Part shown: one piece after another, positions 9,017-21,559 of the stretch
How positions within the stretch are numbered: position 1 is the stretch's first letter
Layout of the letters: each line of letters opens with the position of its first letter
Source: Pectobacterium polonicum
Lineage (GTDB): Bacteria; Pseudomonadota; Gammaproteobacteria; Enterobacterales; Enterobacteriaceae
Direction of reading: 5' to 3'
Length of the DNA: 64,000 nt
NCBI RefSeq assembly: GCF_005497185.1
Contig: NZ_RJTN01000012.1
Location: forward strand, 62,001 to 126,000
Notes under the pieces: model-generated
Seen by the model: only the letters and a program-made list of their open reading frames with translations
The model's database searches: none
What the model was told of the DNA's origin: nothing
Program-made: the position numbers and the translations under genes

Positions 9017-9386
9017 TGCGGAGGCGGTTTCGTGCGCTCGTCCCTTAAACGTTCAGCGTTAGGTTCTCCCTCTGTCAGGCTGCTGTTTCTTATACGAATG
9101 CAGCGACATTGTGGGTTTTGCCGTTATCCGGCGTAAAAAATTATGCTGAGGAGATAGCTGGCTTCGGATGAGCCGCAGGACGCGGCGAAAGCTTGCGCCA
9201 CGTCGGGAACGTGTCGCAAGCGGTCCGTAAAGCCAGATACCGACGAAGGCCCCGCGTTAGCGGCATAATTTCCGCCAAAAAGCCTGGGGTCACGGGGCGA
9301 GCGGCGCTTGAGCCGTCCCGTGTCGGGCGCGTGCTGCGGAGTAGCATGGAATAGCCATATTGTAAGCGCACGAAACTGTCTCCGCA
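9017..9386 (-). repeat. structured intergenic repeat, copy A (reverse orientation, terminal inverted repeats)
   Basis: One of four copies in the window. Its two ends are near-identical 21-base inverted repeats, TGCGGAGGCGGTTTCGTGCGC (9017-9037) and the reverse complement at 9366-9386, matching at 19 of 21 bases. Internal paired arms: CACGGG/CCCGTG (9291-9296, 9317-9322), GCATAATT/AATTATGC (9263-9270, 9139-9146) and GCTTGCG/CGCAAGC (9191-9197, 9215-9221). It lies between the convergent garK and barA genes; the barA stop is only 13 bases beyond its edge. No coding potential is apparent. Confidence 0.8.
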
Positions 9387-9399
9387 GTGGGGATATTGA

Positions 9400-12195
9400 T
9401 TACGAATGCATAGATTTAACATGCGGCTGGGCGGCGTTGTTAACGTTGTCGATCTCGTCCAGCAGCTCTAGCCATTCCGGTTCCAGATCGCTGGCGTGAA
9501 CGCCTTTACGCAGTTGTTGTTCCAGATAGCGACAGATGCGCTTCAGACGTGGGACCCCGCTGTAGCTGCAACTGCCGTGCAGTTTATGAACCAGTTCAAT
9601 AATGTCGTCATCCGTCTGGCCGTTCAGTACGTTCTCGATCTTTCGTCGCACTTCCGGTAGGAAATCCAGCAGCATTTGTAACAGATCACGCGCCAGTTCC
9701 GGCTTGTTAGCGGCCTGTTGCTGTGCCAATGCCCAGTCGAGTGACAGTTGGCTATCATCGTGCTCGTTCAGCAGACTTGTAATATCGCCTCGATCGCGCT
9801 TCAACGGATCTTTTCGTGCATGACGTGTCAGCACGCTTTTCAGCATTTGCTCGTCTATCGGTTTAGCCAGATAGTCATCCATACCTGAGCGCAATAGATG
9901 ATCGCGTTCACCCGTCATGGTCTGTGCCGTTACCGCGATAATGGGCGTAGTCGCATGATGAGGGATCTGGTGGATCAGCTCGCTGGCGCAAATACCGTCC
10001 ATCCCCGGCATCTGAATGTCCATGAGGATAATATCGAGCTGATGTATTTGCGCCTGTTCAATCGCATCTGTTCCGCTTTCGCACAAGATAATCGTTTCGA
10101 CCTGTTCTTCCAGCAGTGTGCCGATCAGTTTCAGATTTGCGGGGTTGTCATCTACCGCCATCACGCTCAGCGGCAGACGAGCTGGGTGGCGTAGTGCATT
10201 CTGGTGCACAGCAGTGTCGCCTGGCAGGAAAGAGAGCTGGAACAGCGTGTTATCCTGTAGTAGTGGCAACAGGCGTGATGAGGCAAGCGGCTTGCTCAGA
10301 CAGGCATGCACGCCGAAGGTTTTCAACTGCTCGGCATCCATCTGCGCCAGACTGGGTAGCGCCAGAATTACGCAAGGCGCACGGCGACAGATATCACGCA
10401 GTCTGGGGGTATAGTCGAGCAGCGTATTGCGATATTGCACAGGAATACCGAGCAGTAGAATATCAAACTCCCCCTCTGGCAATTGCTCAAACGTCGGACT
10501 GTAACTTACTATCAACGGCGTCTGGCTCAGGATGTCCAGCGTGGCCTGTGCGGCGATAGGATGGTACTCCACGTAGGCCAGATGTTTACCTTGCAGCATC
10601 GTATAGGCCGGCTCGGTTGGTATGGCGTGGGGATTGAGCGGCAGCGTGATGTGGAACCAGAAGGTCGAGCCTTTATTGAGTTGGCTTTGGAAACTGATAT
10701 CGCCGCCCATCTCTTTGACCAGACGCTGAGTGATGACCAACCCAAGCCCTGTGCCGCCATGACGACGTGAAATACTGGTGTCAGCCTGACGGAAAGCCTG
10801 AAACAGTTGCGATTGCTGCAACTCGGCGATACCGATGCCAGTATCGCGTATTTGCACCTCTAGCTGAATCTGATGATGTTCCTGCCGCCGCTTCTCTACT
10901 CGAATGTCAATGTTGCCCTGTTCGGTAAATTTAATCGCATTGCCCAGCAGGTTAGTGATGATTTGCTGTATCCGTAGCGGATCGCCGACATACTGTTCAG
11001 GAACATCATTCTGAATACTGAGCGTCAGCTCTAACCCTTTTTCATGTGCCGTATGTGCCAGCAACATCACAACGTCGTCCAGCGTGCTGTGCAGGGAGAA
11101 TGGAATATCCTCCAGTACCAACTTTCCGGCCTCTAGCTTAGAGAAATCCAGTACATCGTTAATAATGTTCAGCAGGTTATTGGCAGATCGTTCGATAGTG
11201 AGCAAATAGTCAGTCTGGGTGGTGTTCAGTGGGGTTTTCAATGTCTGGCGGGTGAAACCGATCACGCCATTCAGCGGCGTTCTCAGTTCATGTGACATAT
11301 TCGCCAGAAACTCGGACTTGATGCGTGCGGCTTCCTGCGCCCGCTTTTTGGCGAGATCCAGTTCAACGTTTTGGATCTCCATCTGCTCCAGCGTCTCTCG
11401 CAGATCGTAGGTCGCCTGATCGATGTTTTGCTGCATTTCTTCGTGGTAGGCGGTCAGCGACATCGCCATGGAGTTAATGCCATTTTTCAGCATATCTAGC
11501 TCGCCGAGCATGTAGCCTTCCACCCGACTATCCAATTGCCCTCGGCGAATGCGATCGACGGTATCCACCATATTGCGGATCGGGGTGGTGACATCGCGCA
11601 TCAGACGATAGGCGAAGAGGACGGCAGCACCTAAAGATAACAGCAGCAGGAGTGCGGCGATAAAGATTTCCTGGTACTGCTGAAGCCGAATGGTGCTGGT
11701 ATCCAGCTCAATAACCAGATAGCCGAGAGGCGTCGCTGTACCAGGGAATAGGGGCGCTCCTCCACCAGGCATGAATTCGCTGTCATTGACGATCGGCATG
11801 TGCAGAATCAGCGCATCACTCGTGTGGTGCAGATGCAGCTTATTGTATGAAAACGCATCGCTGCTGAGCGGCTGTAATGCCACATTATTGCGTACATTGG
11901 TGGTGGCCAATAGCTGATTACGGGCATCGAATACGCTAATGGTGCGAACGATCGCGGAGTGGCGGCGATGAAGTGTATTGATTAACGCAGGGATCGTGTC
12001 CATCTGGCGATGGGTAATGGCGTAAGCGCTGATGGTCGCCAGCGGTTCAATAATGCTGGTGCCCGAATCGGCCAACTGCGACTGCAACTGATTGTAACGA
12101 TGGATAACGAAGAACGAGCTGAGCAGCAGCCCGATCATCAACGTCGGTGCCAAAATCAGTATCAACATCCGTGCACGAAGACTGTATTTGGTCAT
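9400..12195 (-). CDS. barA: hybrid sensor histidine kinase BarA (GacS/ExpS type)
   Basis: Inner-membrane tripartite sensor kinase of 931 residues, partner of the response regulator UvrY/GacA (ExpA in soft-rot bacteria). That pair controls Csr/Rsm small RNAs and so exoenzymes and motility. Layout: transmembrane helix 10-31, periplasmic domain, second helix about 176-197, HAMP about 200-250, HisKA with His302 in [14 protein letters not shown], ATPase boxes with DTGIGI near 451 and [10 protein letters not shown] near 479, receiver with Asp726 in [12 protein letters not shown], and HPt with His873 in [11 protein letters not shown]. All phosphorelay residues are present. Divergent from rlmD, 109 bases apart. 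Confidence 0.95.
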   Translation of the reverse strand: MTKYSLRARMLILILAPTLMIGLLLSSFFVIHRYNQLQSQLADSGTSIIEPLATISAYAITHRQMDTIPALINTLHRRHSAIVRTISVFDARNQLLATTNVRNNVALQPLSSDAFSYNKLHLHHTSDALILHMPIVNDSEFMPGGGAPLFPGTATPLGYLVIELDTSTIRLQQYQEIFIAALLLLLSLGAAVLFAYRLMRDVTTPIRNMVDTVDRIRRGQLDSRVEGYMLGELDMLKNGINSMAMSLTAYHEEMQQNIDQATYDLRETLEQMEIQNVELDLAKKRAQEAARIKSEFLANMSHELRTPLNGVIGFTRQTLKTPLNTTQTDYLLTIERSANNLLNIINDVLDFSKLEAGKLVLEDIPFSLHSTLDDVVMLLAHTAHEKGLELTLSIQNDVPEQYVGDPLRIQQIITNLLGNAIKFTEQGNIDIRVEKRRQEHHQIQLEVQIRDTGIGIAELQQSQLFQAFRQADTSISRRHGGTGLGLVITQRLVKEMGGDISFQSQLNKGSTFWFHITLPLNPHAIPTEPAYTMLQGKHLAYVEYHPIAAQATLDILSQTPLIVSYSPTFEQLPEGEFDILLLGIPVQYRNTLLDYTPRLRDICRRAPCVILALPSLAQMDAEQLKTFGVHACLSKPLASSRLLPLLQDNTLFQLSFLPGDTAVHQNALRHPARLPLSVMAVDDNPANLKLIGTLLEEQVETIILCESGTDAIEQAQIHQLDIILMDIQMPGMDGICASELIHQIPHHATTPIIAVTAQTMTGERDHLLRSGMDDYLAKPIDEQMLKSVLTRHARKDPLKRDRGDITSLLNEHDDSQLSLDWALAQQQAANKPELARDLLQMLLDFLPEVRRKIENVLNGQTDDDIIELVHKLHGSCSYSGVPRLKRICRYLEQQLRKGVHASDLEPEWLELLDEIDNVNNAAQPHVKSMHS

Positions 12196-12304
12196 GAGGT
12201 TCCAATGTGGGAGAATTAGAGGATGCTGAGTACCCTAATGTTTATTGGGTACTACGTTTATCTGTTACAGCCGTTCAACTCAAGAGATCAATCGATAGTA
12301 CATT

Positions 12305-13654
12305 ATGGCGCAATTCTACTCTCCAAACCGGCGTGTGACGACCCGGAAAGCAGTTCCAGCGAAAAACCTCACTGTCACGGTGGCGTCACTTGACCCGTTT
12401 GGGCAGGGCGTGGCGCGTCACGAAGGCAAGACGGTTTTTGTCACAGGTGTGCTGCCGGGAGAGCAGGCCGAGGTGCAACTGACGGAAGAGAAGCGTCAGT
12501 TTTCGCATGCAAAACTTAAACGCTTGCTGACGCCTAGCCCGCAGCGCGTTGAGCCGCAATGCCCGCATTTTACCCGCTGTGGCGGCTGTCAGCAGCAGCA
12601 TGCAGACATTACGTTGCAACAGAGCAGCAAAACGGCGGCATTGATGCGCATGATGACGCGGGAAACGGGCGTTGAACTGCCAGCAGCATCGCTGATTGCT
12701 GGCACACCTTATGCCTATCGGAGGCGTGCGCGGCTTGCGTTATACTTTCAGGCAAAAGAGCAGCGATTGTTGATGGGCTATCGGCAGTCAAATTCTCACG
12801 ATCTGGTGGATATCAAAGCCTGTCCGGTATTGCGTCCCGAGCTTGAAGCGCTGCTGCAACCGCTGCGCGACTGTTTGAGTCGACTAAAAGCGGCAAAGCG
12901 TCTTGGGCATGTAGAACTGGTGCAAGCGGAGAACGGTCCGTTGCTGGTGCTGAGGCATCTTGATCCGTTTCATCCATCGGATGAGCAGGCGTTGCGTGAT
13001 TTTGCCCAGCAGCAGAGTGTCTCGGTTTATCTGGCACCGGATGCCGATTCGCTGACGCGTCTACACGGCGAAGAGCCGGTCTATCACGTCGCCGGGCTGA
13101 CGCTGGCATTTAGCCCGCGTGATTTTATTCAGGTCAATGACGCGGTTAACCAGCAGATGGTCACGCAGGCGCTAACGTGGCTGGATGTGCAACCGCAGGA
13201 TAGAATATTGGACCTGTTTTGCGGCATGGGCAATTTCACGCTGCCGCTGGCACAGCGTGCTGCCAGCGTTGTCGGTGTGGAAGGGGTTACCGCGTTAGTC
13301 GAGAAAGGGCGAGAGAATGCCCGACGCAATGCGCTGTCGAATGTCACATTTTTTCACCAAAATCTTGAGGATGACGTCACGCAGCAGCCGTGGGCGGCTC
13401 AGGGTTTTGATAAGATATTACTTGATCCGGCACGTGCGGGCGCAGCAGGCGTGATGGAGCAGATAACCAGACTGGCACCGAAACGGGTGGTGTATGTTTC
13501 CTGTAACGCCACGACGCTAGCACGCGACAGCAAAGTATTACTCGCAGCCGGTTACCGGCTGGCGAATGTCGCGATGTTGGATATGTTTCCACATACCGGA
13601 CACCTTGAATCGATGGCACTGTTTTTGCACGATTCCGGCACGCGGAAGGCGTAA
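12305..13654 (+). CDS. rlmD: 23S rRNA (uracil-1939-C5)-methyltransferase RlmD
   Basis: S-adenosylmethionine-dependent enzyme making m5U1939 in 23S rRNA (formerly RumA), 449 residues. Seen in order: a TRAM domain (about 15-75), iron-sulfur cluster cysteines in [14 protein letters not shown] near residues 80-95 with a further Cys near 170 (KACPVL), the methyltransferase fold with [16 protein letters not shown] near 300, DPARAG near 375, and [12 protein letters not shown] with the catalytic cysteine near 397. The ATG is preceded by an unremarkable AT-rich leader. Followed by relA after 53 bases, as in E. coli. Confidence 0.95.
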   Translation: MAQFYSPNRRVTTRKAVPAKNLTVTVASLDPFGQGVARHEGKTVFVTGVLPGEQAEVQLTEEKRQFSHAKLKRLLTPSPQRVEPQCPHFTRCGGCQQQHADITLQQSSKTAALMRMMTRETGVELPAASLIAGTPYAYRRRARLALYFQAKEQRLLMGYRQSNSHDLVDIKACPVLRPELEALLQPLRDCLSRLKAAKRLGHVELVQAENGPLLVLRHLDPFHPSDEQALRDFAQQQSVSVYLAPDADSLTRLHGEEPVYHVAGLTLAFSPRDFIQVNDAVNQQMVTQALTWLDVQPQDRILDLFCGMGNFTLPLAQRAASVVGVEGVTALVEKGRENARRNALSNVTFFHQNLEDDVTQQPWAAQGFDKILLDPARAGAAGVMEQITRLAPKRVVYVSCNATTLARDSKVLLAAGYRLANVAMLDMFPHTGHLESMALFLHDSGTRKA

Positions 13655-13707
13655 TAAGCAGAAGTACAGCGTCGCTTGCAAGGTGAAGGGGAACGTAGGG
13701 AGAAATT

Positions 13708-15945
13708 ATGGTTGCGGTAAGAAGTGCGCATTTGAATACGGCAGGTGAATTTGTCCCTGACGCGTGGATTGCTTCACTGGGCATTGCCAGTCAGCAATCG
13801 TGTGAACGTTTAGCCGAAACCTGGCGTTACTGTGAACAGCAAACGCAAGATCACGCCGATGCCTCGTTATTGCTGTGGCGCGGCATCGAAATGGTGGAAA
13901 TCCTGTCCACGCTGAGCATGGACAATGACAGCATGCGCGCGGCGCTGCTTTTTCCGCTGGCAGATGCGAACGTGGTCGATGAACCGACGCTGGAAGCCGC
14001 GTTTGGGAAAAACATCGTTGATTTGGTGCATGGCGTGCGCGATATGGATGCAATCCGCCAGCTCAAAGCGACGCAGAATGATTCCGGCGCGTCTGAGCAG
14101 GTCGATAACATCCGCCGCATGCTGCTGGCGATGGTGGAAGATTTTCGCTGCGTGGTCATCAAACTCGCCGAGCGGATCGCACACCTGCGAGAAGTGAAGG
14201 ATGCCCCGGAAGAAGAACGGGTATTGGCGGCCAAAGAGTGTACCAATATCTATGCGCCGCTGGCTAACCGCTTAGGTATCGGCCAGTTAAAGTGGGAGCT
14301 GGAAGATTTCTGCTTCCGCTACCTGCATCCTGATGAATATAAAAAAATCGCCAAACTGTTGCACGAGCGGCGTATCGATCGTGCGCAGTACATTGACGAT
14401 TTTGTCAAAACGCTGCGCGATGCGATGAAAGAAGAGGGCGTGCAGGCAGAGATCTACGGCCGTCCCAAGCATATCTACAGCATCTGGCGCAAGATGCAGA
14501 AGAAAGCACTGTCGTTCGATGAACTGTTCGATGTGCGTGCGGTACGCATTGTTGTCGAGCGTTTGCAGGATTGCTACGGGGCGCTCGGTATCGTGCATAC
14601 GCACTATCGCCATCTGCCGGACGAGTTTGACGACTATGTGGCTAACCCCAAACCGAATGGTTATCAATCCATCCACACCGTGGTGTTAGGGCCGGGCGGG
14701 AAGACGCTCGAAATTCAGATTCGTACACGTCAGATGCATGAAGACGCCGAACTGGGCGTCGCAGCACACTGGAAATACAAAGAAGGCACCGCCGTGGGCG
14801 GGCGTTCTGGCTATGAAGGCCGTATTGCCTGGCTGCGTAAACTGCTTGCCTGGCAGGAAGAGATGGCCGACTCGAATGACGTGCTGGACGAAGTCCGTAG
14901 CCAGGTGTTCGACGATCGCGTCTATGTCTTTACGCCAAAAGGCGACGTGGTCGATCTTCCCGCCGGTTCCACGCCGCTGGACTTCGCTTATCACATCCAC
15001 AGTGATATCGGGCACCGCTGCATCGGGGCGAAAATCAGCGGACGGATTGTGCCATTTACCTACCAACTGCAAATGGGCGATCAGATTGAAATTATCACCC
15101 AGAAGCAGCCAAATCCAAGTCGTGACTGGCTGAATCCGAACCTGGGGTATATCACCACCAGCCGCGGACGATCCAAGATCCAGAACTGGTTCCGTAAGCA
15201 AGATCGCGACAAGAACATTCTGGCGGGTCGACAGATTCTGGATGACGAGCTGGCGCATTTGGGGGTTAGCCTGAAAGCGGCGGAAAAACTGCTGCTACCG
15301 CGCTACAACGTGAATTCGCTGGATGAATTACTGGCTGCGATTGGCGGCGGTGATGTTCGCCTGAACCAGATGGTGAATTTCCTGCAATCGCAGCTAAAAC
15401 AGCCGAGTGCGGAAGAACTGGATCGCGAAGCCCTGCGCCAACTGACGCAAAAAACACATCAGCCGCCAGCGCGCAGCAATAACAAAGACAATGGCCGTGT
15501 GGTCGTTGAAGGTGTTGGCAATCTGATGCATCACATTGCCCGCTGCTGCCAGCCAATTCCGGGTGATGAAATCACCGGATTTATCACACGCGGGCGGGGA
15601 ATTTCGATTCACCGTGCTGACTGTGAACAGTTGGACGAACTGCGCGCCAGCTCGCCGGAGCGGATTGTGGATGCGGTATGGGGTGAAAGCTACTCCAGCG
15701 GTTATTCGCTGGTGGTGAGGGTGATTGCTAACGATCGCAGCGGCCTGCTGCGCGATATCACCACGATTCTGGCGAATGAGAAGGTCAATGTACTGGGCGT
15801 CGCCAGCCGTAGCGACACCAAGCAGCAACTGGCAACGATTGATATGGATATCGAGATCTACAATCTGCAAGTGTTAGGCCGCATTCTGGCGAAGCTCAAC
15901 CAACTGCCGGATGTGATCGATGCGCGGCGTCAGCAGGGGGCATAA
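13708..15945 (+). CDS. relA: GTP pyrophosphokinase RelA
   Basis: Ribosome-associated (p)ppGpp synthetase I, 745 residues, which makes pppGpp from GTP and ATP when uncharged tRNA enters the A site. Domains in order: a degenerate hydrolase (HD) domain in the first 200 residues without the HD pair, the synthetase domain about 230-370 with YGRPKHIYSIWRKM and FDVRAVRI, the TGS domain about 405-470 (VYVFTPKGDVVDLPAGSTPL), a zinc-finger/helical region with RCCQPIPGDEI near 613, and a C-terminal ACT domain from about 660. AGGGAGAAATT precedes the ATG. Full length for the family. Lies between rlmD and mazG. Confidence 0.96.
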   Translation: MVAVRSAHLNTAGEFVPDAWIASLGIASQQSCERLAETWRYCEQQTQDHADASLLLWRGIEMVEILSTLSMDNDSMRAALLFPLADANVVDEPTLEAAFGKNIVDLVHGVRDMDAIRQLKATQNDSGASEQVDNIRRMLLAMVEDFRCVVIKLAERIAHLREVKDAPEEERVLAAKECTNIYAPLANRLGIGQLKWELEDFCFRYLHPDEYKKIAKLLHERRIDRAQYIDDFVKTLRDAMKEEGVQAEIYGRPKHIYSIWRKMQKKALSFDELFDVRAVRIVVERLQDCYGALGIVHTHYRHLPDEFDDYVANPKPNGYQSIHTVVLGPGGKTLEIQIRTRQMHEDAELGVAAHWKYKEGTAVGGRSGYEGRIAWLRKLLAWQEEMADSNDVLDEVRSQVFDDRVYVFTPKGDVVDLPAGSTPLDFAYHIHSDIGHRCIGAKISGRIVPFTYQLQMGDQIEIITQKQPNPSRDWLNPNLGYITTSRGRSKIQNWFRKQDRDKNILAGRQILDDELAHLGVSLKAAEKLLLPRYNVNSLDELLAAIGGGDVRLNQMVNFLQSQLKQPSAEELDREALRQLTQKTHQPPARSNNKDNGRVVVEGVGNLMHHIARCCQPIPGDEITGFITRGRGISIHRADCEQLDELRASSPERIVDAVWGESYSSGYSLVVRVIANDRSGLLRDITTILANEKVNVLGVASRSDTKQQLATIDMDIEIYNLQVLGRILAKLNQLPDVIDARRQQGA

Positions 15946-15999
15946 ATATTGATTTCATCATCAGCAGACAACTGAAGCGTTTTTGTAGGTTTGGTGAAG

Positions 16000-16246
16000 G
16001 GTTTCGTGCGTGAGTAGCTGTGTTGTTCTTTTGTAGCTCCGTAGCCACGCCCGACTGAGGGATGCTCAGACGCCGCATCCCTCAGAACCCTGGCTTTTGG
16101 CGAGAATTGTGCCGCGATGCGGTTACTTCGATGTACATGCCCGCTGTCGAGCCACCTGTGACGCGCTCCCGGCGCGGCACAGGTTTTCGCCGCGTCCATG
16201 CGGCTCACTCGGCGGTCATGTGCATCTCAGCACAATTTTTTACGCC
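16000..16246 (+). repeat. structured intergenic repeat, copy C
   Basis: Shares the order of motifs of copies A, B and D: GTTTCGTGCG at the left edge, CGCCCGAC, CCTGGCTTTTGGCG, the paired blocks and TTTTTTACGCCG at the right. Paired arms are GAGGGATG/CATCCCTC (16057-16064, 16076-16083), AATTGTGC/GCACAATT (16105-16112, 16230-16237) and ACCTGTG/CACAGGT (16154-16160, 16178-16184). Each differs from the other copies on both sides, so pairing is kept. It lies between relA and mazG, both rightward. It lacks the GTATAAGAAA tail of B and D. Confidence 0.75.
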
Positions 16247-16337
16247 GTTGAAATAAAAATAGTGATGTCTTTGCGATTTTTAGCCGAAGTTGGCTGCCGT
16301 ATTTTGCTATTTCACACAAATTTTTTTCAGGAATATT

Positions 16338-17150
16338 ATGACTTTACCTTTGACGAATTTATCCTCCGTCGAGCGCCTGCTCGCCATCATGAAAACCCTG
16401 CGCGATCCTGAAAATGGTTGTCCGTGGGACAAGAAACAGACGTTTGACACCATCGCGCCTTATACGTTGGAAGAAACGTATGAAGTGCTGGATGCCATCA
16501 GCCGTCAGGATTTTGATGATTTGCGCGGTGAGTTAGGGGATTTACTGTTTCAGGTGGTGTTTTACGCGCAAATGGCGCAGGAAAAAGGCCTGTTCGATTT
16601 CTCCGATGTCTGTAACGCCATCAGCGACAAGCTGGAACGCCGGCACCCGCATATTTTCGGCGATCTGACGCTGACGGACAGCGATGCCGTGCTGGCAAAC
16701 TGGGAGCAGACCAAAGCGCAGGAGCGGGCGGAGAAAGATCGTCATTCGCCGTTGGATGACATTCCTGATGCGCTGCCTGCCTTAATGAAAGCGCAAAAAA
16801 TTCAGCAGCGTTGTGCCTCTGTTGGCTTCGATTGGGACAGCCTGGGGCCGGTGCTCGATAAAGTGTACGAAGAGATCGACGAGGTGATGTTTGAGGCGCG
16901 GCAAGCCGTTGTCGATGAAGAAAAATTAGGTGAAGAGATTGGTGATTTATTGTTCGCCACAGTCAATCTCTCTCGTCATCTGGGGCACAAGGCTGAGAAT
17001 GCATTACAGGCGGCAAATCGCAAGTTCACGCGTCGTTTTCGCGAGGTAGAACAAATTGTTACGGCATCGGGAAAAACGCTGGAACAGGCGACGCTGGATG
17101 AAATGGAAGCCGCATGGCAGCAGGTGAAAAAACAGGAAATAGGCCATTAA
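16338..17150 (+). CDS. mazG: nucleoside triphosphate pyrophosphohydrolase MazG
   Basis: Cytoplasmic all-alpha NTP pyrophosphatase hydrolysing NTPs and dNTPs to monophosphate and pyrophosphate; in E. coli it lowers ppGpp and clears abnormal nucleotides. The 270-residue product has two MazG repeats. The first contains ENGCPWDKKQTF and the metal-binding EETYEVLDAI...DLRGELGDLLFQ (about 30-80); the second has EEIDEVMFEAR and EEIGDLLFATVN (about 180-220). The frame is open upstream from 16290, but AGGA seven bases before the ATG at 16338 and the family N-terminus favour this start. It follows relA as in E. coli, here with a repeat element between them. Confidence 0.94.
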   Translation: MTLPLTNLSSVERLLAIMKTLRDPENGCPWDKKQTFDTIAPYTLEETYEVLDAISRQDFDDLRGELGDLLFQVVFYAQMAQEKGLFDFSDVCNAISDKLERRHPHIFGDLTLTDSDAVLANWEQTKAQERAEKDRHSPLDDIPDALPALMKAQKIQQRCASVGFDWDSLGPVLDKVYEEIDEVMFEARQAVVDEEKLGEEIGDLLFATVNLSRHLGHKAENALQAANRKFTRRFREVEQIVTASGKTLEQATLDEMEAAWQQVKKQEIGH

Positions 17151-17361
17151 TCCGTTTTTAATCACAAACCCTGTTTTTATCGATTTTAATGAATATATTT
17201 TATTGTTATTAAAGGTAATTATTGGTTGTGGTGAGAGCGGTTTTACTTCACCTTCGAGGGTGTTGGAATCGCCACATTGTGTAAAACGAACATTTGTGGC
17301 GTTCATCAGGTTCAGGTATACTACTTTCCCGTCTTGGTACCTCCATCGTCTTTAAACCTAA

Positions 17362-19014
<1,653 letters not shown>

Positions 19015-19025
19015 GAGTTATATCA

Positions 19026-19053
19026 GCAACGCGCGATCGCTATCGCGCGTTGC
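19026..19053 (+). promoter_or_regulatory. 12-bp perfect hairpin between pyrG and eno
   Basis: GCAACGCGCGAT (19026-19037) pairs exactly with ATCGCGCGTTGC (19042-19053) around a CGCT tetraloop, 12 bases past the pyrG stop. The T run is distant (GGGTTTTAGTT). It could be a weak terminator or an mRNA-stabilising stem upstream of eno. Confidence 0.5.
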
Positions 19054-19079
19054 TCGTCTAGGGTTTTAGTTCTATCTAA

Positions 19080-20408
<1,329 letters not shown>

Positions 20409-20473
20409 TTACGTCTCTGGTGTAATCCGGTAGCCGAGAAGGCAGCCTGATACGCACCAACGTGATTAACCAT

Positions 20474-20511
20474 AAAAATCCAGAAGCGCGAAAGCGTTTC
20501 TGGATTTTTTT
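20474..20511 (+). terminator. intrinsic terminator of eno
   Basis: A 12-bp stem (ATCCAGAAGCGC at 20478-20489 with 20494-20505, one G-T pair) closes a GAAA tetraloop and runs into seven T residues. The flanking A and T runs extend the stem. Its tail is also the first base of the 74-bp tandem array. Confidence 0.9.
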
Positions 20512-21345
20512 ATGGCGGACATCCTTGTCCGCCACCCTCCGGGCCGTTGCTGCGCAACGTTGAAAAACGCTCCTGACGTTTTTTTATGGCGGACATCCTT
20601 GTCCGCCACCCTCCGGGCCGTTGCTGCGCAACGTTGAAAAACGCTCCTGACGTTTTTTTATGGCGGACATCCTTGTCCGCCACCCTCCGGGCCGTTGCTG
20701 CGCAACGTTGAAAAACGCTCCTGACGTTTTTTTATGGCGGACATCCTTGTCCGCCACCCTCCGGGCCGTTGCTGCGCAACGTTGAAAAACGCTCCTGACG
20801 TTTTTTTATGGCGGACATCCTTGTCCGCCACCCTCCGGGCCGTTGCTGCGCAACGTTGAAAAACGCTCCTGACGTTTTTTTATGACGGACATCCTTGTCC
20901 GCCACCCTCCGGGCCGTTGCTGCGCAACGTTGAAAAACGCTCCTGACGTTTTTTTATGACGGACATCCTTGTCCGCCACCCTCCGGGCCGTTGCTGCGCA
21001 ACGTTGAAAAACGCTCCTGACGTTTTTTATGGCGGACATCCTTGTCCGCCACCCTTCGGGCCGTTGCTTGCGCAACGTTGAAAAACGCTCCTGACGTTTT
21101 TTTATGGCGGACATCCTTGTCCGCCACCCTCCGGGCCGTTGCTGCGCAACGTTGAAAAACGTTCCTGACGTTTTTTTATGGCGGACATCCTTGTCCGCCA
21201 CCCTCCGGGCCGTTGCTGCGCAACGTTGAAAAACGTTCCTGACGTTTTTTTATGACAGGCATCCTTGTCCGCCATCCTGCGGGCAGCTGCTGCGCAACGT
21301 TGAAAACGCTTTCGGCGTTTTTTCGACAGGACATTCCTGTCCGCC
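20511..21345. repeat. 74-bp tandem repeat array, about 11 units
   Basis: Units start at 20511, 20585, 20659, 20733, 20807, 20881, 20955, 21028, 21103, 21177 and 21251, with a degenerate remnant to about 21345. Period is 74 bases; unit 7 is one T short, unit 8 has one extra T. Each unit carries three inverted repeats: GGCGGACA-TCCT-TGTCCGCC, CGTTGC-TGC-GCAACG, and AAAACG-CTCCTGA-CGTTTTTTT, the last shaped like an intrinsic terminator. Units 6 and 7 share a G-to-A change in the first stem; the last unit is eroded. The long open frame on the minus strand here is a product of the repetition. Confidence 0.95.
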
Positions 21346-21559
21346 CTATTTCCTGTTACAGGGAGGAAGATACCTACAATTTAGTACTCTTCATACACCC
21401 TGTTTTTATATTTGAATATTTAAAATTCAACGTTTTATAAAATAAATCCCTCTATCGCTCTCCTTATTTTCTTCTTGTCATGTCTGTATAGTATGCGTCG
21501 ATATATAAATAATTACATATCGATAATTGACATAATATTGACTAACAGGGATATAGCGG

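Noticed and set aside
9141-9422. Small coding frames inside the intergenic repeats (also near 16100, 31300 and 49600)
   Set aside because: Frames are not shared between the copies, while the stem pairing is, so coding is not the conserved property.
20806-21201. 131-codon minus-strand open frame with a repeated peptide
   Set aside because: It lies wholly inside the 74-bp tandem array. All three minus-strand frames of the unit are open, so the frame persists by repetition; no ribosome site or family match.
20511-21345. CRISPR-like array
   Set aside because: The units are contiguous with no unique spacers, and no cas gene is present.
21480-21559. Fur box upstream of the TonB receptor
   Set aside because: AT-rich sequence with GATAATT, but no 19-base match with paired half-sites.
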